Shown here in pieces: positions 46,531 to 55,037 of a DNA stretch of 64,000 bases. The translations under genes and the position numbers were made by a program. The stretch comes from Paraburkholderia sp. Tr-20389 (GTDB lineage: Bacteria > Pseudomonadota > Gammaproteobacteria > Burkholderiales > Burkholderiaceae). The stretch lies in assembly GCF_017104565.1 (NCBI RefSeq), contig NZ_JAAGPD010000005.1, positions 186,001 through 250,000 of the forward strand. The letters run 5' to 3'. Position 1 is the first letter of the stretch. Each line of letters starts with the position of its first letter. The notes below the pieces were generated by a model. It was not told the DNA's origin. It searched no databases and saw only the letters and a program-made list of their open reading frames with translations.

Positions 46531-47955
46531 ATGACCCGAAAGCCTTCTCAGCGTCCTGCCTCGCCGCCGCGTTCGCGCGACACCCGTTTGTCGTCGCTGC
46601 ATCTCGCACCCGAATCGCTCGGTTTCGCGCTCGATTGCGCAGCGCAGGCGGTCGGCGCGGTGCGCCATGGCGCGGCGCTGCCCGCGGCCTTGCATTCGAT
46701 CTTCGTGTCGTTGCCGGAGAGTGTCGCCACGGCGTCGCGTGGGGCAGTGCAGGACATCGCGTACCGGACCATGCGCCGGCTCGGCACGGCAGAATGGCTC
46801 GTCGCGAAACTCGTGCGCAAGGCGCCGCCGCCGCACGTCGCGCATATGCTGGCGTGCGCGCTTGCGTTGCTGGTGGACGAAGAGCGCAACGCAGCGTACG
46901 CGCCCTTCACGGTGGTCGATCAGGCCGTGAACGCGATCGGCGCGCGTCGCGAGGTCTCGTTTGCGAAGGGCCTGACGAACGCAGTGCTGCGCAATTTCCT
47001 GCGCGAACGCGAGACGTTGCTCGGCGACGCGCAGAAGGACGCTGTCGCTCACTGGAACTATCCCGTCTGGTGGATCGACGCCGTTCGCAGCGCATGGCCC
47101 GATGCATGGCAAGGTATCCTCGCGGCGGGCAACAGCCAAGGTCCGCTGACGCTGCGCGTGAACGCGCGCCGCGCGACTGTCGACGCCTATCTGCAAACGT
47201 TGCGTCAGCATCAGATTTCCGCGACGCAAGCGGGCGACCATGCCGTGCGACTCGATACGCCGATGCCCGTCGACCGCATTCCCGGTTTCAACGAAGGCGT
47301 CGTCTCCGTGCAGGATGCGGGGGCGCAACTCGCGGCCCAGTGGCTCGGCGTGCAAGACGGTATGCGTGTGCTGGATGCGTGCGCCGCGCCGGGTGGCAAG
47401 ACGGGCCATCTGCTCGAACTCGCGGATATCGATCTGATCGCACTCGAAAGCGACGCGACGCGCGCGCGGCGGATCGGCGAAAACCTTCAGCGCCTGCGGT
47501 TAAGCGCGCAGGTGCGCGTCGGCGATGCGGGCAGTCCCGAGCAGTGGCACGATGCCGCCGATGCGCCGTTCGACCGCATTCTCGCCGACGTGCCGTGTTC
47601 GGCTTCGGGCATCGTGCGCCGTCATCCGGACATTCGCTGGCTCCGGCGCGCATCGGACATTCCCGCGCTCGTCGACGAGCAGCGGCGCATTCTCGAAGCG
47701 CTATGGACGCTCGTCAAACCGGGCGGCGAGTTGCTGTACGTTACGTGCTCGATCTTTCCGGAAGAGGGCGAGTTGCAGGCTCAGTGGTTTGGAAACCGAC
47801 ACGCGGATGCGGTACGATTGGACGCGCCGAGGCAACTGCTCCCAGCAGTCGCCCGCGCGCCCGCCGACGTTTCGGCTGGTTCCCGCGCCGGACAAAGCAC
47901 TGGTTCGAGCTTAGACCACGACGGATTCTTCTACGCGCGCTTTCAGAAACGGTGA
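46531..47955 (+). CDS. rsmB: 16S rRNA m5C967 methyltransferase RsmB
   Basis: 474 aa from the ATG at 46531. The N-terminal NusB-like RNA-binding domain (~45-175) ends in FAKGLTNAVLRNFLRE. The SAM domain contains VQDAGAQLAAQWLG, DACAAPGGKTGHLLEL, and the two RsmB/RsmF Cys boxes: DVPCSASGIVRRHPDIRW and VTCSIFPEEGE. The N-terminal ~25 residues are Arg/Pro/Ser-rich. It overlaps the DUF4390 gene by 4 bases (GTGA), forming an operon through ntrX. Confidence 0.96.
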   Translation: MTRKPSQRPASPPRSRDTRLSSLHLAPESLGFALDCAAQAVGAVRHGAALPAALHSIFVSLPESVATASRGAVQDIAYRTMRRLGTAEWLVAKLVRKAPPPHVAHMLACALALLVDEERNAAYAPFTVVDQAVNAIGARREVSFAKGLTNAVLRNFLRERETLLGDAQKDAVAHWNYPVWWIDAVRSAWPDAWQGILAAGNSQGPLTLRVNARRATVDAYLQTLRQHQISATQAGDHAVRLDTPMPVDRIPGFNEGVVSVQDAGAQLAAQWLGVQDGMRVLDACAAPGGKTGHLLELADIDLIALESDATRARRIGENLQRLRLSAQVRVGDAGSPEQWHDAADAPFDRILADVPCSASGIVRRHPDIRWLRRASDIPALVDEQRRILEALWTLVKPGGELLYVTCSIFPEEGELQAQWFGNRHADAVRLDAPRQLLPAVARAPADVSAGSRAGQSTGSSLDHDGFFYARFQKR

Positions 47956-48542
47956 TCATCAAACGCTTTCTTCCGCTACGGCTCGTGGCCGCGCTCTGGA
48001 TTGCGCTGGCCCTTTGCCTCACGGCAGCCGGGCCGGCGCGAGCCGAATCGATCGCCGTGCAACGCGCGTCCCTGCAATCCGACGGCAGCGGCTGGAGCCT
48101 CGATGCGCGTTTCGAGTTCGAACTGAACAGCAACCTCGAAGACGCCGTCAACAAAGGCATACCGCTTTACTTCACAACGGACTTCGAACTGAGCCGACCA
48201 CGCTGGTACTGGTTCGACGAACAACCGGTGAGCGTATCGCAAAGCATTCGACTCTCGTTTCAGCCGCTCACACGCGAATACCGCGTATCGACGGGCGGTC
48301 TGCAGCTCGGCTTCGGTTCGTTGAACGAGGCGCTCGCCGTCATCAAGCATGTCACGTCGTGGCATGTGATCGATCGCAATCAGGTCCACGTGGGAGAAAC
48401 GTACAACGCGTCGGTGCGTATGCAGCTCGATGTCGCATTGATGCCCAAGCCGTTCCAGATCGACGCGGTCAACAACCGCGACTGGAATCTTGCTTCCGAC
48501 TGGAAGCGCTTTACCTTTACGGTGACCGAACGTGCTAAATAA
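47952..48542 (+). CDS. DUF4390 exported protein
   Basis: 196 aa from the GTG at 47952, overlapping the rsmB stop. The signal peptide is ~30 residues (FLPLRLVAALWIALALCLTA ending in PARA, then ESIAV). The mature part is beta-rich with LSRPRWYWFDE, TREYRVSTGGLQLGFGSLNEAL and LDVALMPKPFQIDAVNNRDWNLASDWKRF. DUF4390 is known from betaproteobacteria next to ntrY-like kinases; function unknown. It may be a periplasmic partner of the kinase encoded 11 bases into its own 3' end. Confidence 0.9.
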   Translation: MIIKRFLPLRLVAALWIALALCLTAAGPARAESIAVQRASLQSDGSGWSLDARFEFELNSNLEDAVNKGIPLYFTTDFELSRPRWYWFDEQPVSVSQSIRLSFQPLTREYRVSTGGLQLGFGSLNEALAVIKHVTSWHVIDRNQVHVGETYNASVRMQLDVALMPKPFQIDAVNNRDWNLASDWKRFTFTVTERAK

Positions 48543-50952
48543 AGTGCGCCGGGCCACCAGTGCCGGCAGTCTCGTCGTCAGGCTGCTCGTCTCGACGGTG
48601 GCCGTCACGGCTGTCCTGCTGCTCGTGCTGCTTGCAGCCGCGAGCGCGAACACCGAGTTCTTCGATCGCTACTATGGCTGGCTCTATGCCGCCAACGTTG
48701 CGGTCGCGCTGATCTTCATGCTGATCGTCGCGGTGCTGGTGGTGATCATCGTCACGCGACTGCGCAAGGGCAAGTTCGGCACGCGGCTGCTGGCGAAGCT
48801 CGCGTTCTTCTTCGCGCTCGTCGGTGTGGTGCCCGGAGGCATCATCTACATCGTGTCGTATCAGTTCGTGTCGCGCAGTATCGAATCCTGGTTCGACGTG
48901 AATGTCGAGACGGCACTCACGTCCGGGCTGAATCTCGGGCGCGGGATGCTTGATGCGTCGCTGTCCGATCTGCAAACCAAGGGTCGCCTGATGGCCGAAC
49001 AGCTTGCGAGCGCAGACTCGGCGGGCACGACGCTCACGCTCTTGCGTCTGCGCGATCAGTTCGGCGTGCAGGACGCGACGATCGTCGAGCCGTCGCGCAG
49101 CATCTCGGGCGCGACGCCCGACATGCACGTCGTCGCGCAGGCGACCAGCAATTACGCATCACTCGTACCCGGCGACCTGCCCACGTCGATCATGATCGAG
49201 CAGGCGCGTGGGCGTGGCTTCGCATCGATCGAAGGTGAAGTGGACGGCGATCCGAAAGCGCGCGGCGCGAAGGGTGCATTGCGGTTGCGCATCGTGCAGC
49301 GCATTCCCGACGCCAACGCCTCGCAGCTACAGCCGACCGAGCGCTTCCTGCAACTCACGCAGCCCGTGTCGCAGTCGCTGGCGCGCAACGCGGACGCCGT
49401 GCAGCGTGCGTATCGCGAGTATCAGGAGAAAGCGATCGGGCGCACGGGCTTGCGCAAGATGTACATCGGCACGCTGACGCTCGCGCTGTTCCTCGCCACT
49501 TTTATCGCGATGATGCTCGCGCTCGCGCTCGGCAATCAGCTCGCGCGGCCGCTGTTCCTGCTCGCGCAAGGCACGAAGGAAGTGACGGAAGGCGACTACA
49601 CGCCGAAGCGCGAGATCAAGTCGCGCGACGAACTCGGCTTCCTCACGCAGTCGTTCAACGCGATGACGCGCCAGTTGTCGGAAGCGCGCCTCGCTGTCGA
49701 GGCGAACCGCATCGCGCTCGAACATTCGAAGTCGTACCTCGAAAGTATTCTGGCGAACCTGACGGCGGGCGTGTTCGTGTTTGACCGGCAGTTCCGTCTC
49801 ACCACCGCGAATCGCGGCGCTGAACGCATCTTCCGTCAGCCCTTCGCGTCGCTGCTCGGTTCATCGCTGGATCGCATCGGCGTGTTGAGCGAATTCGGCG
49901 CGATGGTGCGCAAGGCTTTTGCGGATCTCGAAGCTGCAGGCGGCGACGATCAGGGCGACACCGGGCACTGGCAGCAGCAGATGGCGCTCCAGGTGCCGGG
50001 CGAAGCCGATCCGTTGACGCTGCTCGCGCGCGGCGCGCGGCTCGTGTCGGCGGCAGGTAACGATAGCGACGACGAAGAGACGTCCGGCTATGTCGTCGTG
50101 TTCGACGATATCTCCGATGTGATCTCCGCTCAGCGTTCCATTGCATGGGGCGAAGTGGCACGGCGTCTGGCGCACGAGATCAAGAATCCGCTGACGCCGA
50201 TCCAGCTTTCGGCCGAGCGTCTGCAGATGAAGCTCGCCGACAAGCTCATGCCGTCGGATGCCGAAGTGTTGAAACGCGGTGCTACTACAATCGTGAATCA
50301 GGTTGCCGCGATGAAGCAGATGGTCGACGACTTCCGCGACTATGCGCGTACGCCGCCGGCCGTGCTTGCGAATCTGCAGCTGAACGAACTCGTCAGCGAA
50401 GTGCTGACGCTGTATGGAATCGAAGAAGGCAAGAGCCCGATTGTCGTCGAAATGGCGGACTTGCCCGTTATACGCGGTGACGCGACGCAATTGCGTCAGG
50501 TGATCCATAACCTGCTGCAGAACGCACAGGATGCTGTGGCCGATGTCCAGCATCCGCGTGTGTTGCTCGAGACGAGGACAGTAGAATATGGCGATCCCGA
50601 CGCAGACGGCAAAGTGAGCGTCGCGGTGCGATTGACCGTGTCGGACAACGGTCCGGGCTTCCCCGCGCGCATCCTCACGCGCGCGTTCGAACCTTACGTG
50701 ACGACCAAGGCCAAAGGAACAGGTCTCGGACTCGCCATGGTCAAGAAGATCGTCGATGAACACGGCGCACGAATCGACATTCGCAATCGCCTGAAAGCGG
50801 GCGATGTGATCGAAGGTGCGCAGATTTCGATCCTCTTCCTTCAACTCGCAGACAACAAGGCTGCGGCGCCTGGAAGCGGGCCGCAGGCGGCGCATGGCAG
50901 CAGCGCGTCGCAGGGAAAGACAAAAGCAACAGTGCAGACAAGGGCAGCTTAA
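48532..50952 (+). CDS. ntrY: NtrY-like transmembrane sensor histidine kinase
   Basis: 806 aa from a GTG overlapping the DUF4390 stop. Three N-terminal TM segments (~15-40, 50-75, 85-110) and one at ~315-340 flank a periplasmic loop. HAMP is at ~330-395 (ARPLFLLAQGTKEVTEGDYTPKRE), PAS at ~410-480, and the HisKA H-box in VARRLAHEIKNPLTPIQLSAERL. HATPase_c has VIHNLLQNAQDAV, DNGPGFP and TKAKGTGLGLAMVKKIVDEHGA. NtrY senses nitrogen or redox status in alphaproteobacteria; the signal here is unknown. The C-terminal ~30 residues are low-complexity. Confidence 0.93.
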   Translation: MLNKVRRATSAGSLVVRLLVSTVAVTAVLLLVLLAAASANTEFFDRYYGWLYAANVAVALIFMLIVAVLVVIIVTRLRKGKFGTRLLAKLAFFFALVGVVPGGIIYIVSYQFVSRSIESWFDVNVETALTSGLNLGRGMLDASLSDLQTKGRLMAEQLASADSAGTTLTLLRLRDQFGVQDATIVEPSRSISGATPDMHVVAQATSNYASLVPGDLPTSIMIEQARGRGFASIEGEVDGDPKARGAKGALRLRIVQRIPDANASQLQPTERFLQLTQPVSQSLARNADAVQRAYREYQEKAIGRTGLRKMYIGTLTLALFLATFIAMMLALALGNQLARPLFLLAQGTKEVTEGDYTPKREIKSRDELGFLTQSFNAMTRQLSEARLAVEANRIALEHSKSYLESILANLTAGVFVFDRQFRLTTANRGAERIFRQPFASLLGSSLDRIGVLSEFGAMVRKAFADLEAAGGDDQGDTGHWQQQMALQVPGEADPLTLLARGARLVSAAGNDSDDEETSGYVVVFDDISDVISAQRSIAWGEVARRLAHEIKNPLTPIQLSAERLQMKLADKLMPSDAEVLKRGATTIVNQVAAMKQMVDDFRDYARTPPAVLANLQLNELVSEVLTLYGIEEGKSPIVVEMADLPVIRGDATQLRQVIHNLLQNAQDAVADVQHPRVLLETRTVEYGDPDADGKVSVAVRLTVSDNGPGFPARILTRAFEPYVTTKAKGTGLGLAMVKKIVDEHGARIDIRNRLKAGDVIEGAQISILFLQLADNKAAAPGSGPQAAHGSSASQGKTKATVQTRAA

Positions 50953-51642
50953 ATGGCAACCATCCTGGTGGTAGATGATGAAATGGGCATCCGGGAATTG
51001 CTCTCGGAGATCCTGAGCGACGAAGGGCATGTCGTGGAGGTCGCGGAGAACGCGCAGGAGGCGCGCGACTACCGGCAACGCCTGGCACCCGACCTGGTGC
51101 TGCTCGACATCTGGATGCCCGATACCGATGGCGTCACCTTGCTCAAAGAGTGGGCGGCACAAGGCACGTTGACGATGCCCGTCATCATGATGTCGGGTCA
51201 CGCGACGATCGATACGGCTGTCGAAGCGACGAAGATCGGTGCGCTGAACTTCCTCGAAAAGCCGATCGCGTTGCAGAAGCTGCTGAAGGCCGTCGAGCAG
51301 GGGCTTGCACGCGGCAGCGCGGCGCCCGCAGCAGGCGGCATGGCGGCGAAGCCTGCAATGGCGGCGAATGCGTCCGCTGTCGCGTCGGCGGCGGCGCTGC
51401 CTATGATGTCGGCGGATAGTCTGGGCGGCGGCATGCTGTCCGCGCAGACGGCGTCGATTTCGTTCGACATTCCGCTGCGCGATGCACGTGACGCATTCGA
51501 ACGCGCGTACTTCGAATATCACCTCGCACGCGAGAACGGCAGCATGACGCGCGTCGCGGAGAAGACGGGGCTCGAACGGACTCACCTGTATCGCAAGCTC
51601 AAGCAACTCGGCGTCGATCTGGGCAAGAACAAGGGCGAGTGA
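50953..51642 (+). CDS. NtrX-like response regulator lacking an AAA+ domain
   Basis: 229 aa. The receiver is ~1-120: acidic pocket VDDEMG, phospho-Asp in LVLLDIWMPDTDGV, Thr/Ser in IMMSGHAT and Lys in FLEKPIAL. An Ala/Met-rich linker lies at ~125-175. The C-terminal Fis-type HTH is MTRVAEKTGLERTHLYRKLKQLGVD. Canonical NtrX is ~450 aa with a sigma-54-activating AAA+ ATPase in the middle; that is absent here. It therefore cannot remodel sigma-54 polymerase and probably acts as a direct DNA-binding regulator. No gap from ntrY. Confidence 0.92.
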   Translation: MATILVVDDEMGIRELLSEILSDEGHVVEVAENAQEARDYRQRLAPDLVLLDIWMPDTDGVTLLKEWAAQGTLTMPVIMMSGHATIDTAVEATKIGALNFLEKPIALQKLLKAVEQGLARGSAAPAAGGMAAKPAMAANASAVASAAALPMMSADSLGGGMLSAQTASISFDIPLRDARDAFERAYFEYHLARENGSMTRVAEKTGLERTHLYRKLKQLGVDLGKNKGE

Positions 51643-51685
51643 CGCGGGGTGAATGAACGTCGTTGAAGTTTTTTTCGCGAAGGGC

Positions 51686-51714
51686 TTGAGGAACGCAAAA
51701 CTGCTTGCTATACT
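51686..51714 (+). promoter_or_regulatory. sigma-70 promoter of tRNA-Phe
   Basis: TTGAGG (51686-51691), 17 bases, TATACT (51709-51714), then CTCGCTTCT leading into the tRNA at 51729. Confidence 0.75.
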
Positions 51715-51728
51715 CTCGCTTCTTCGTT

Positions 51729-51804
51729 GGCCCGGTAGCTCAGTTGGTAGAGCAGCGGATTGAAAATCCGCGTGTCGGTGGTTCGATTCCGCCCCAGGCC
51801 ACCA
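51729..51804 (+). tRNA. tRNA-Phe (anticodon GAA)
   Basis: A 76-nt cloverleaf: acceptor GGCCCGG, D arm GCTCAGTTGGTAGAGC, anticodon loop TTGAAAA, T loop TTCGATT, 3' strand CCAGGCC and encoded ACCA. The acceptor has one C-A mismatch (5-68). Confidence 0.95.
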
Positions 51805-51811
51805 GGATTCA

Positions 51812-51844
51812 GCCCCAGGAAATCGCAAGATTCCTGGGGCTTTT
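51812..51844 (+). terminator. terminator after tRNA-Phe
   Basis: GCCCCAGGAA, loop, TTCCTGGGGC then TTTT, 8 bases past the tRNA. Confidence 0.85.
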
Positions 51845-52179
51845 CCTATTTGCGGGCAAGAAGCCGGGTCGCTGCGTGGCAAGGGCGGCGCGGCAGCCGC
51901 GAGCGGGGCCCGGCCCCGCATGATAAAATCGCGCTGTATCAAGGACTTGCCATATGTTCTTCGCAAGTCCTTTTTCGTTTCGGGTCCGGGGTATCGCGTA
52001 GCGTGAAACTCTCTGGCGGACGATCAGCGGTATAAGCCAAGGCAGCTTGGCGCGCGAAAGGCGCCGCCTATACTGCTTGAGCCGGCTTATTTGCCAAGTC
52101 CGGTGCCAGACCTGGCGCCGGCACGCGCCGCAAGTCCTAAGGCCGCAGCGTGCGGCAATAACCTACACGGAGTTTCACG
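51845..52179. other. intergenic region before queC
   Basis: 335 bases with no credible gene. Contains GGACTTGCCATATGTTC...GCAAGTCC near 51942-51971 (a 7-8 bp inverted repeat followed by TTTTT) and GC-rich repeats near 52105-52140. The queC promoter should lie here. A queuosine-precursor riboswitch was looked for by eye and not convincingly found. Confidence 0.4.
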
Positions 52180-52911
52180 GTGACCCGCAAAGACGCGAAG
52201 AGTAGCGCCCTGGTGCTGTTTTCCGGCGGCCAGGATTCGGCCACATGTCTCGCCTGGGCGCTGGATCGATATGAAACGGTCGAAACCCTGGGTTTCGACT
52301 ACGGCCAGCGGCATCGCGTCGAGTTGGAATGCCGCGAAGGTTTCCGCAGCGCGCTGGCGCGCACGTTCCCAGAATGGGGCGAGCGGCTTGGTGACGATCA
52401 CATGATCGATCTGTCCGTGCTCGGCTCGATCAGCGACACCGCGATGACGCGCGAGATCGAGATTCACGCGGCGTCGAACGGTCTGCCGAACACGTTCGTG
52501 CCCGGTCGCAATCTGATGTTCATGACGATTGCAGCGGCGATCGCATATCGGCGCGGGTTGCGCGTGCTGGTCGGCGGCATGTGCGAGACGGATTTCTCCG
52601 GTTATCCGGATTGCCGCGATGACACGATGAAGGCGCTGCAAGTCGCACTGAATCTCGGCATGGACAGCCGCTTCGTGCTGGAAACGCCGCTGATGTGGAT
52701 CGACAAGGCCGACACGTGGCGCCTCGCGCATGAGCTGGGCGGCGACGAACTGGTCGAGCTGGTTCGCGTCGAGACACACACGTGCTATCTCGGCGAGCGT
52801 GCGGAACTGCATGCATGGGGCTTCGGTTGTGGCGAGTGTCCCGCATGCCGCTTGCGCAAGCGGGGTTACGAGGCGTATCTGAGCGGCGAGCAGGTCACGG
52901 AAGCGGCCTGA
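52180..52911 (+). CDS. queC: 7-cyano-7-deazaguanine synthase QueC
   Basis: 243 aa from the GTG at 52180 behind ACGGAG. Converts 7-carboxy-7-deazaguanine to preQ0 using ATP and ammonia. The PP-loop motif is [16 protein letters not shown] and the C-terminal zinc site [33 protein letters not shown] is the other conserved block. Heads a queC-queE-queD set. Confidence 0.97.
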   Translation: MTRKDAKSSALVLFSGGQDSATCLAWALDRYETVETLGFDYGQRHRVELECREGFRSALARTFPEWGERLGDDHMIDLSVLGSISDTAMTREIEIHAASNGLPNTFVPGRNLMFMTIAAAIAYRRGLRVLVGGMCETDFSGYPDCRDDTMKALQVALNLGMDSRFVLETPLMWIDKADTWRLAHELGGDELVELVRVETHTCYLGERAELHAWGFGCGECPACRLRKRGYEAYLSGEQVTEAA

Positions 52912-52981
52912 GTTTTTCACCGCGCAGGGCAAAGAGCACACACATCAACAGAGCTTCACGGAGCATCGGGCAGAAAGCAGC

Positions 52982-53614
52982 ATGACGTACGCGGTCAAGG
53001 AAATCTTCTACACGTTGCAGGGCGAGGGCGCGAACGCCGGACGTCCGGCCGTGTTCTGCCGGTTCGCCGGATGCAACCTGTGGTCGGGCCGCGAAGAAGA
53101 TCGCGCTGACGCGGTGTGCAAGTTCTGCGACACCGATTTCGTCGGCACGGACGGCGAAAACGGCGGCAAATTCCGCACGCCCGAAGAACTCGCTGCGAAG
53201 ATCGCGTCGCTGTGGCCGAAAGACGAAGGCCAGCGCTTCGTCGTGTGTACGGGCGGTGAGCCGATGCTGCAGATCGACCAGCCGCTGGTCGACGCGTTGC
53301 ACGCTCAAGGCTTCGAAATTGCTATCGAAACGAATGGCTCGCTTCCTGTGCTCGACACGATCGACTGGATCTGCGTGAGCCCGAAGGCCGACGCGCCGCT
53401 CGTGCAGACCAAAGGCAACGAACTGAAAGTGGTCGTACCGCAGGACAACCAGCGGCTTGCCGACTACGCGAAGCTCGAGTTCGACTATTTCCTCGTCCAG
53501 CCAATGGACGGCCCGTCGCGGGACATCAACACGAAGCTCGCGATCGACTGGTGCAAGCGCCATCCGCAATGGCGCCTGTCGATGCAGACTCACAAGTACC
53601 TGAACATTCCCTGA
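52982..53614 (+). CDS. queE: 7-carboxy-7-deazaguanine synthase QueE
   Basis: 210 aa. Radical-SAM enzyme that contracts the carboxy-tetrahydropterin ring. The cluster Cys motif is spread as in QueE (CRFAGCNLW then CKFCDTDF), with the longer CX14CX2C-type insert of this subgroup. SAM-binding is seen at VVCTGGEPMLQ. It begins MTYAVKEIFYTLQGEG, a family hallmark. It lies 70 bases after queC and 6 bases before queD. Confidence 0.97.
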   Translation: MTYAVKEIFYTLQGEGANAGRPAVFCRFAGCNLWSGREEDRADAVCKFCDTDFVGTDGENGGKFRTPEELAAKIASLWPKDEGQRFVVCTGGEPMLQIDQPLVDALHAQGFEIAIETNGSLPVLDTIDWICVSPKADAPLVQTKGNELKVVVPQDNQRLADYAKLEFDYFLVQPMDGPSRDINTKLAIDWCKRHPQWRLSMQTHKYLNIP

Positions 53615-53620
53615 TTTGCC

Positions 53621-54067
53621 GTGCTGACGATTACCCGAAAACTCGAATTCGATGCGGGCCACCGCATTCCCGATCACCGCAGCCAGTGCCGCAATCTGCA
53701 CGGCCATCGCTACGTGCTCGAAATCACGCTGCAAGGCGATCTCGTCGAAACGGAAGGCGCGCCGGATCGCGGCATGGTGATGGATTTCGCCGACGTGAAA
53801 GCGCTCGCGAACGAGCACCTCGTCGACAGGTGGGATCACGCGTTTCTCGTCTATGAAGGCGATACGCAGGTGCGCGGCTTTCTCGACACGATGGCCGGCC
53901 ACAAGACGGTCGTGCTCGATCGCATTCCGACTGTCGAAAATCTCGCTGCCGTCGCGTTCGACATTCTCGCGAACGTCTACGACGCGCACTACGGCGTGAA
54001 CCTGCGTCTGCACAAGGTGCGTCTGTATGAGACGCCGAATTGCTGGGCCGACGTCGTGCGCGACTAA
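53621..54067 (+). CDS. queD: 6-carboxytetrahydropterin synthase QueD
   Basis: 148 aa from the GTG at 53621. Converts 7,8-dihydroneopterin triphosphate to 6-carboxy-5,6,7,8-tetrahydropterin. The Zn-His ligands and catalytic Cys are in DAGHRIPDHRSQCRNLHGHRY. The fold's later motifs DRWDHAFLV and PTVENLAAVAFDIL are present. Third queuosine gene; queF/tgt are elsewhere. Confidence 0.97.
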   Translation: MLTITRKLEFDAGHRIPDHRSQCRNLHGHRYVLEITLQGDLVETEGAPDRGMVMDFADVKALANEHLVDRWDHAFLVYEGDTQVRGFLDTMAGHKTVVLDRIPTVENLAAVAFDILANVYDAHYGVNLRLHKVRLYETPNCWADVVRD

Positions 54068-54117
54068 AGGGGTTATTGTCACGGTATGATCGTTTCGATA
54101 ACCACACGGAGCGAGAC

Positions 54118-54258
54118 ATGCCGGTCACCGCGCTACGCAGCGGGCTCGACGCCCGCCACCACTTTCAAGCTGTTCACCACGTCGGCCTTTCGGGCCGCGT
54201 CGTCTTCTGCTCCAGCCTGCTCGCGGCTGCGCCTCGCATCGGTAGAGGTGAGCGATGA
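54118..54258 (+). CDS. possible small ORF, 46 aa
   Basis: ATG at 54118 to a TGA that overlaps the next start by four bases (ATGA). The product begins MPVTALRSGLDARHHFQ and has a hydrophobic middle (VGLSGRVVFCSSLLAAA). No homology recognised. The ATGA overlap is the only reason to consider it real; it may simply be leader sequence for the aldolase. Confidence 0.2.
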   Translation: MPVTALRSGLDARHHFQAVHHVGLSGRVVFCSSLLAAAPRIGRGER

Positions 54259-55037
54259 GCACGTTCACGAATCCCCTCAAGCTGCGTCTCAAGGATCCCG
54301 ACCCGTTGTTCGGCCTGTGGCTGTCGCTCGGCAGCGATAACGCGGCCGAGGCGCTCGCGCATGCAGGCTTCGACTGGCTGCTGATCGACATGGAGCACGC
54401 GCCCAACGACAGCGTCGACGTCACGGGCCAATTGCGCGCGATTGCTGCGGCGCATCTGCCGACGGAGCCCGTCGTGCGTCTGCCCGCCGTCGAGCCGTGG
54501 CTCGTCAAACGGGTGCTCGATGCGGGCGCGCGCACGCTGATGTTCCCGAACATCGAAACGGCCGACGAAGCGGCGTATGCCGTTCGTCTGACGCAGTACG
54601 CGACATCGGACGCGCCGGACGGCTTACGTGGCGTCGCAAGTGTCGTGCGCGCGGCTGCTTACGGCATGCGGCGCGACTATTTGCAAAACGCCAATGCGCA
54701 GATCGCGACGATTGTGCAGATCGAATCGCAACAGGCACTCGAAAATCTGGAGCAGATCGCGACGACGCCGGGTGTCGATTGCCTGTTCGTCGGACCGGCG
54801 GATCTGGCCGCGAGCCTCGGTCATCTCGGCGATTCGAGGCACCCTGACGTGCAGGAAGCAATGAAGCGCATTCAGGACGTTGCGCATCGCGCGCGCGTCG
54901 CGACGGGCATCTTCGCGATGGATGTCGCGAGCGCCCGGCAATACCGATCGGAGGGCTTCCGCTTCATCGCGTTGGCCGCTGATGTGATGTGGCTGTTGCG
55001 CACCACGCGACAGGCACTGCAGGAGGTTCGCTCATGA
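54255..55037 (+). CDS. HpcH/HpaI-family aldolase
   Basis: 260 aa. Class II metal-dependent aldolase fold as in HpaI/GarL. Visible are FGLWLSLGSDNAAEALAHAGFDWLLIDMEHAPND (phosphate/metal loop with Asp and Glu), MFPNIETADEAAYAV, IVQIESQQALENLEQIA and VGPADLAASLG. Members cleave 2-keto-4-hydroxy acids to pyruvate plus an aldehyde. No pathway genes are adjacent, so the substrate is open. It overlaps the Sel1 gene by 4 bases. Confidence 0.92.
   Translation: MSTFTNPLKLRLKDPDPLFGLWLSLGSDNAAEALAHAGFDWLLIDMEHAPNDSVDVTGQLRAIAAAHLPTEPVVRLPAVEPWLVKRVLDAGARTLMFPNIETADEAAYAVRLTQYATSDAPDGLRGVASVVRAAAYGMRRDYLQNANAQIATIVQIESQQALENLEQIATTPGVDCLFVGPADLAASLGHLGDSRHPDVQEAMKRIQDVAHRARVATGIFAMDVASARQYRSEGFRFIALAADVMWLLRTTRQALQEVRS

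Noticed and set aside
46440-48542. A 700-residue open frame across rsmB and the DUF4390 gene
   Set aside because: Its first ~500 residues are Arg/Ala-rich out-of-frame sequence over the real rsmB; only the last 196 residues, from the GTG at 47952, are protein-like.
51942-52179. Possible preQ1 riboswitch before queC
   Set aside because: Inverted repeats and GC-rich stems exist, but no arrangement matching a preQ1 aptamer could be drawn by eye.
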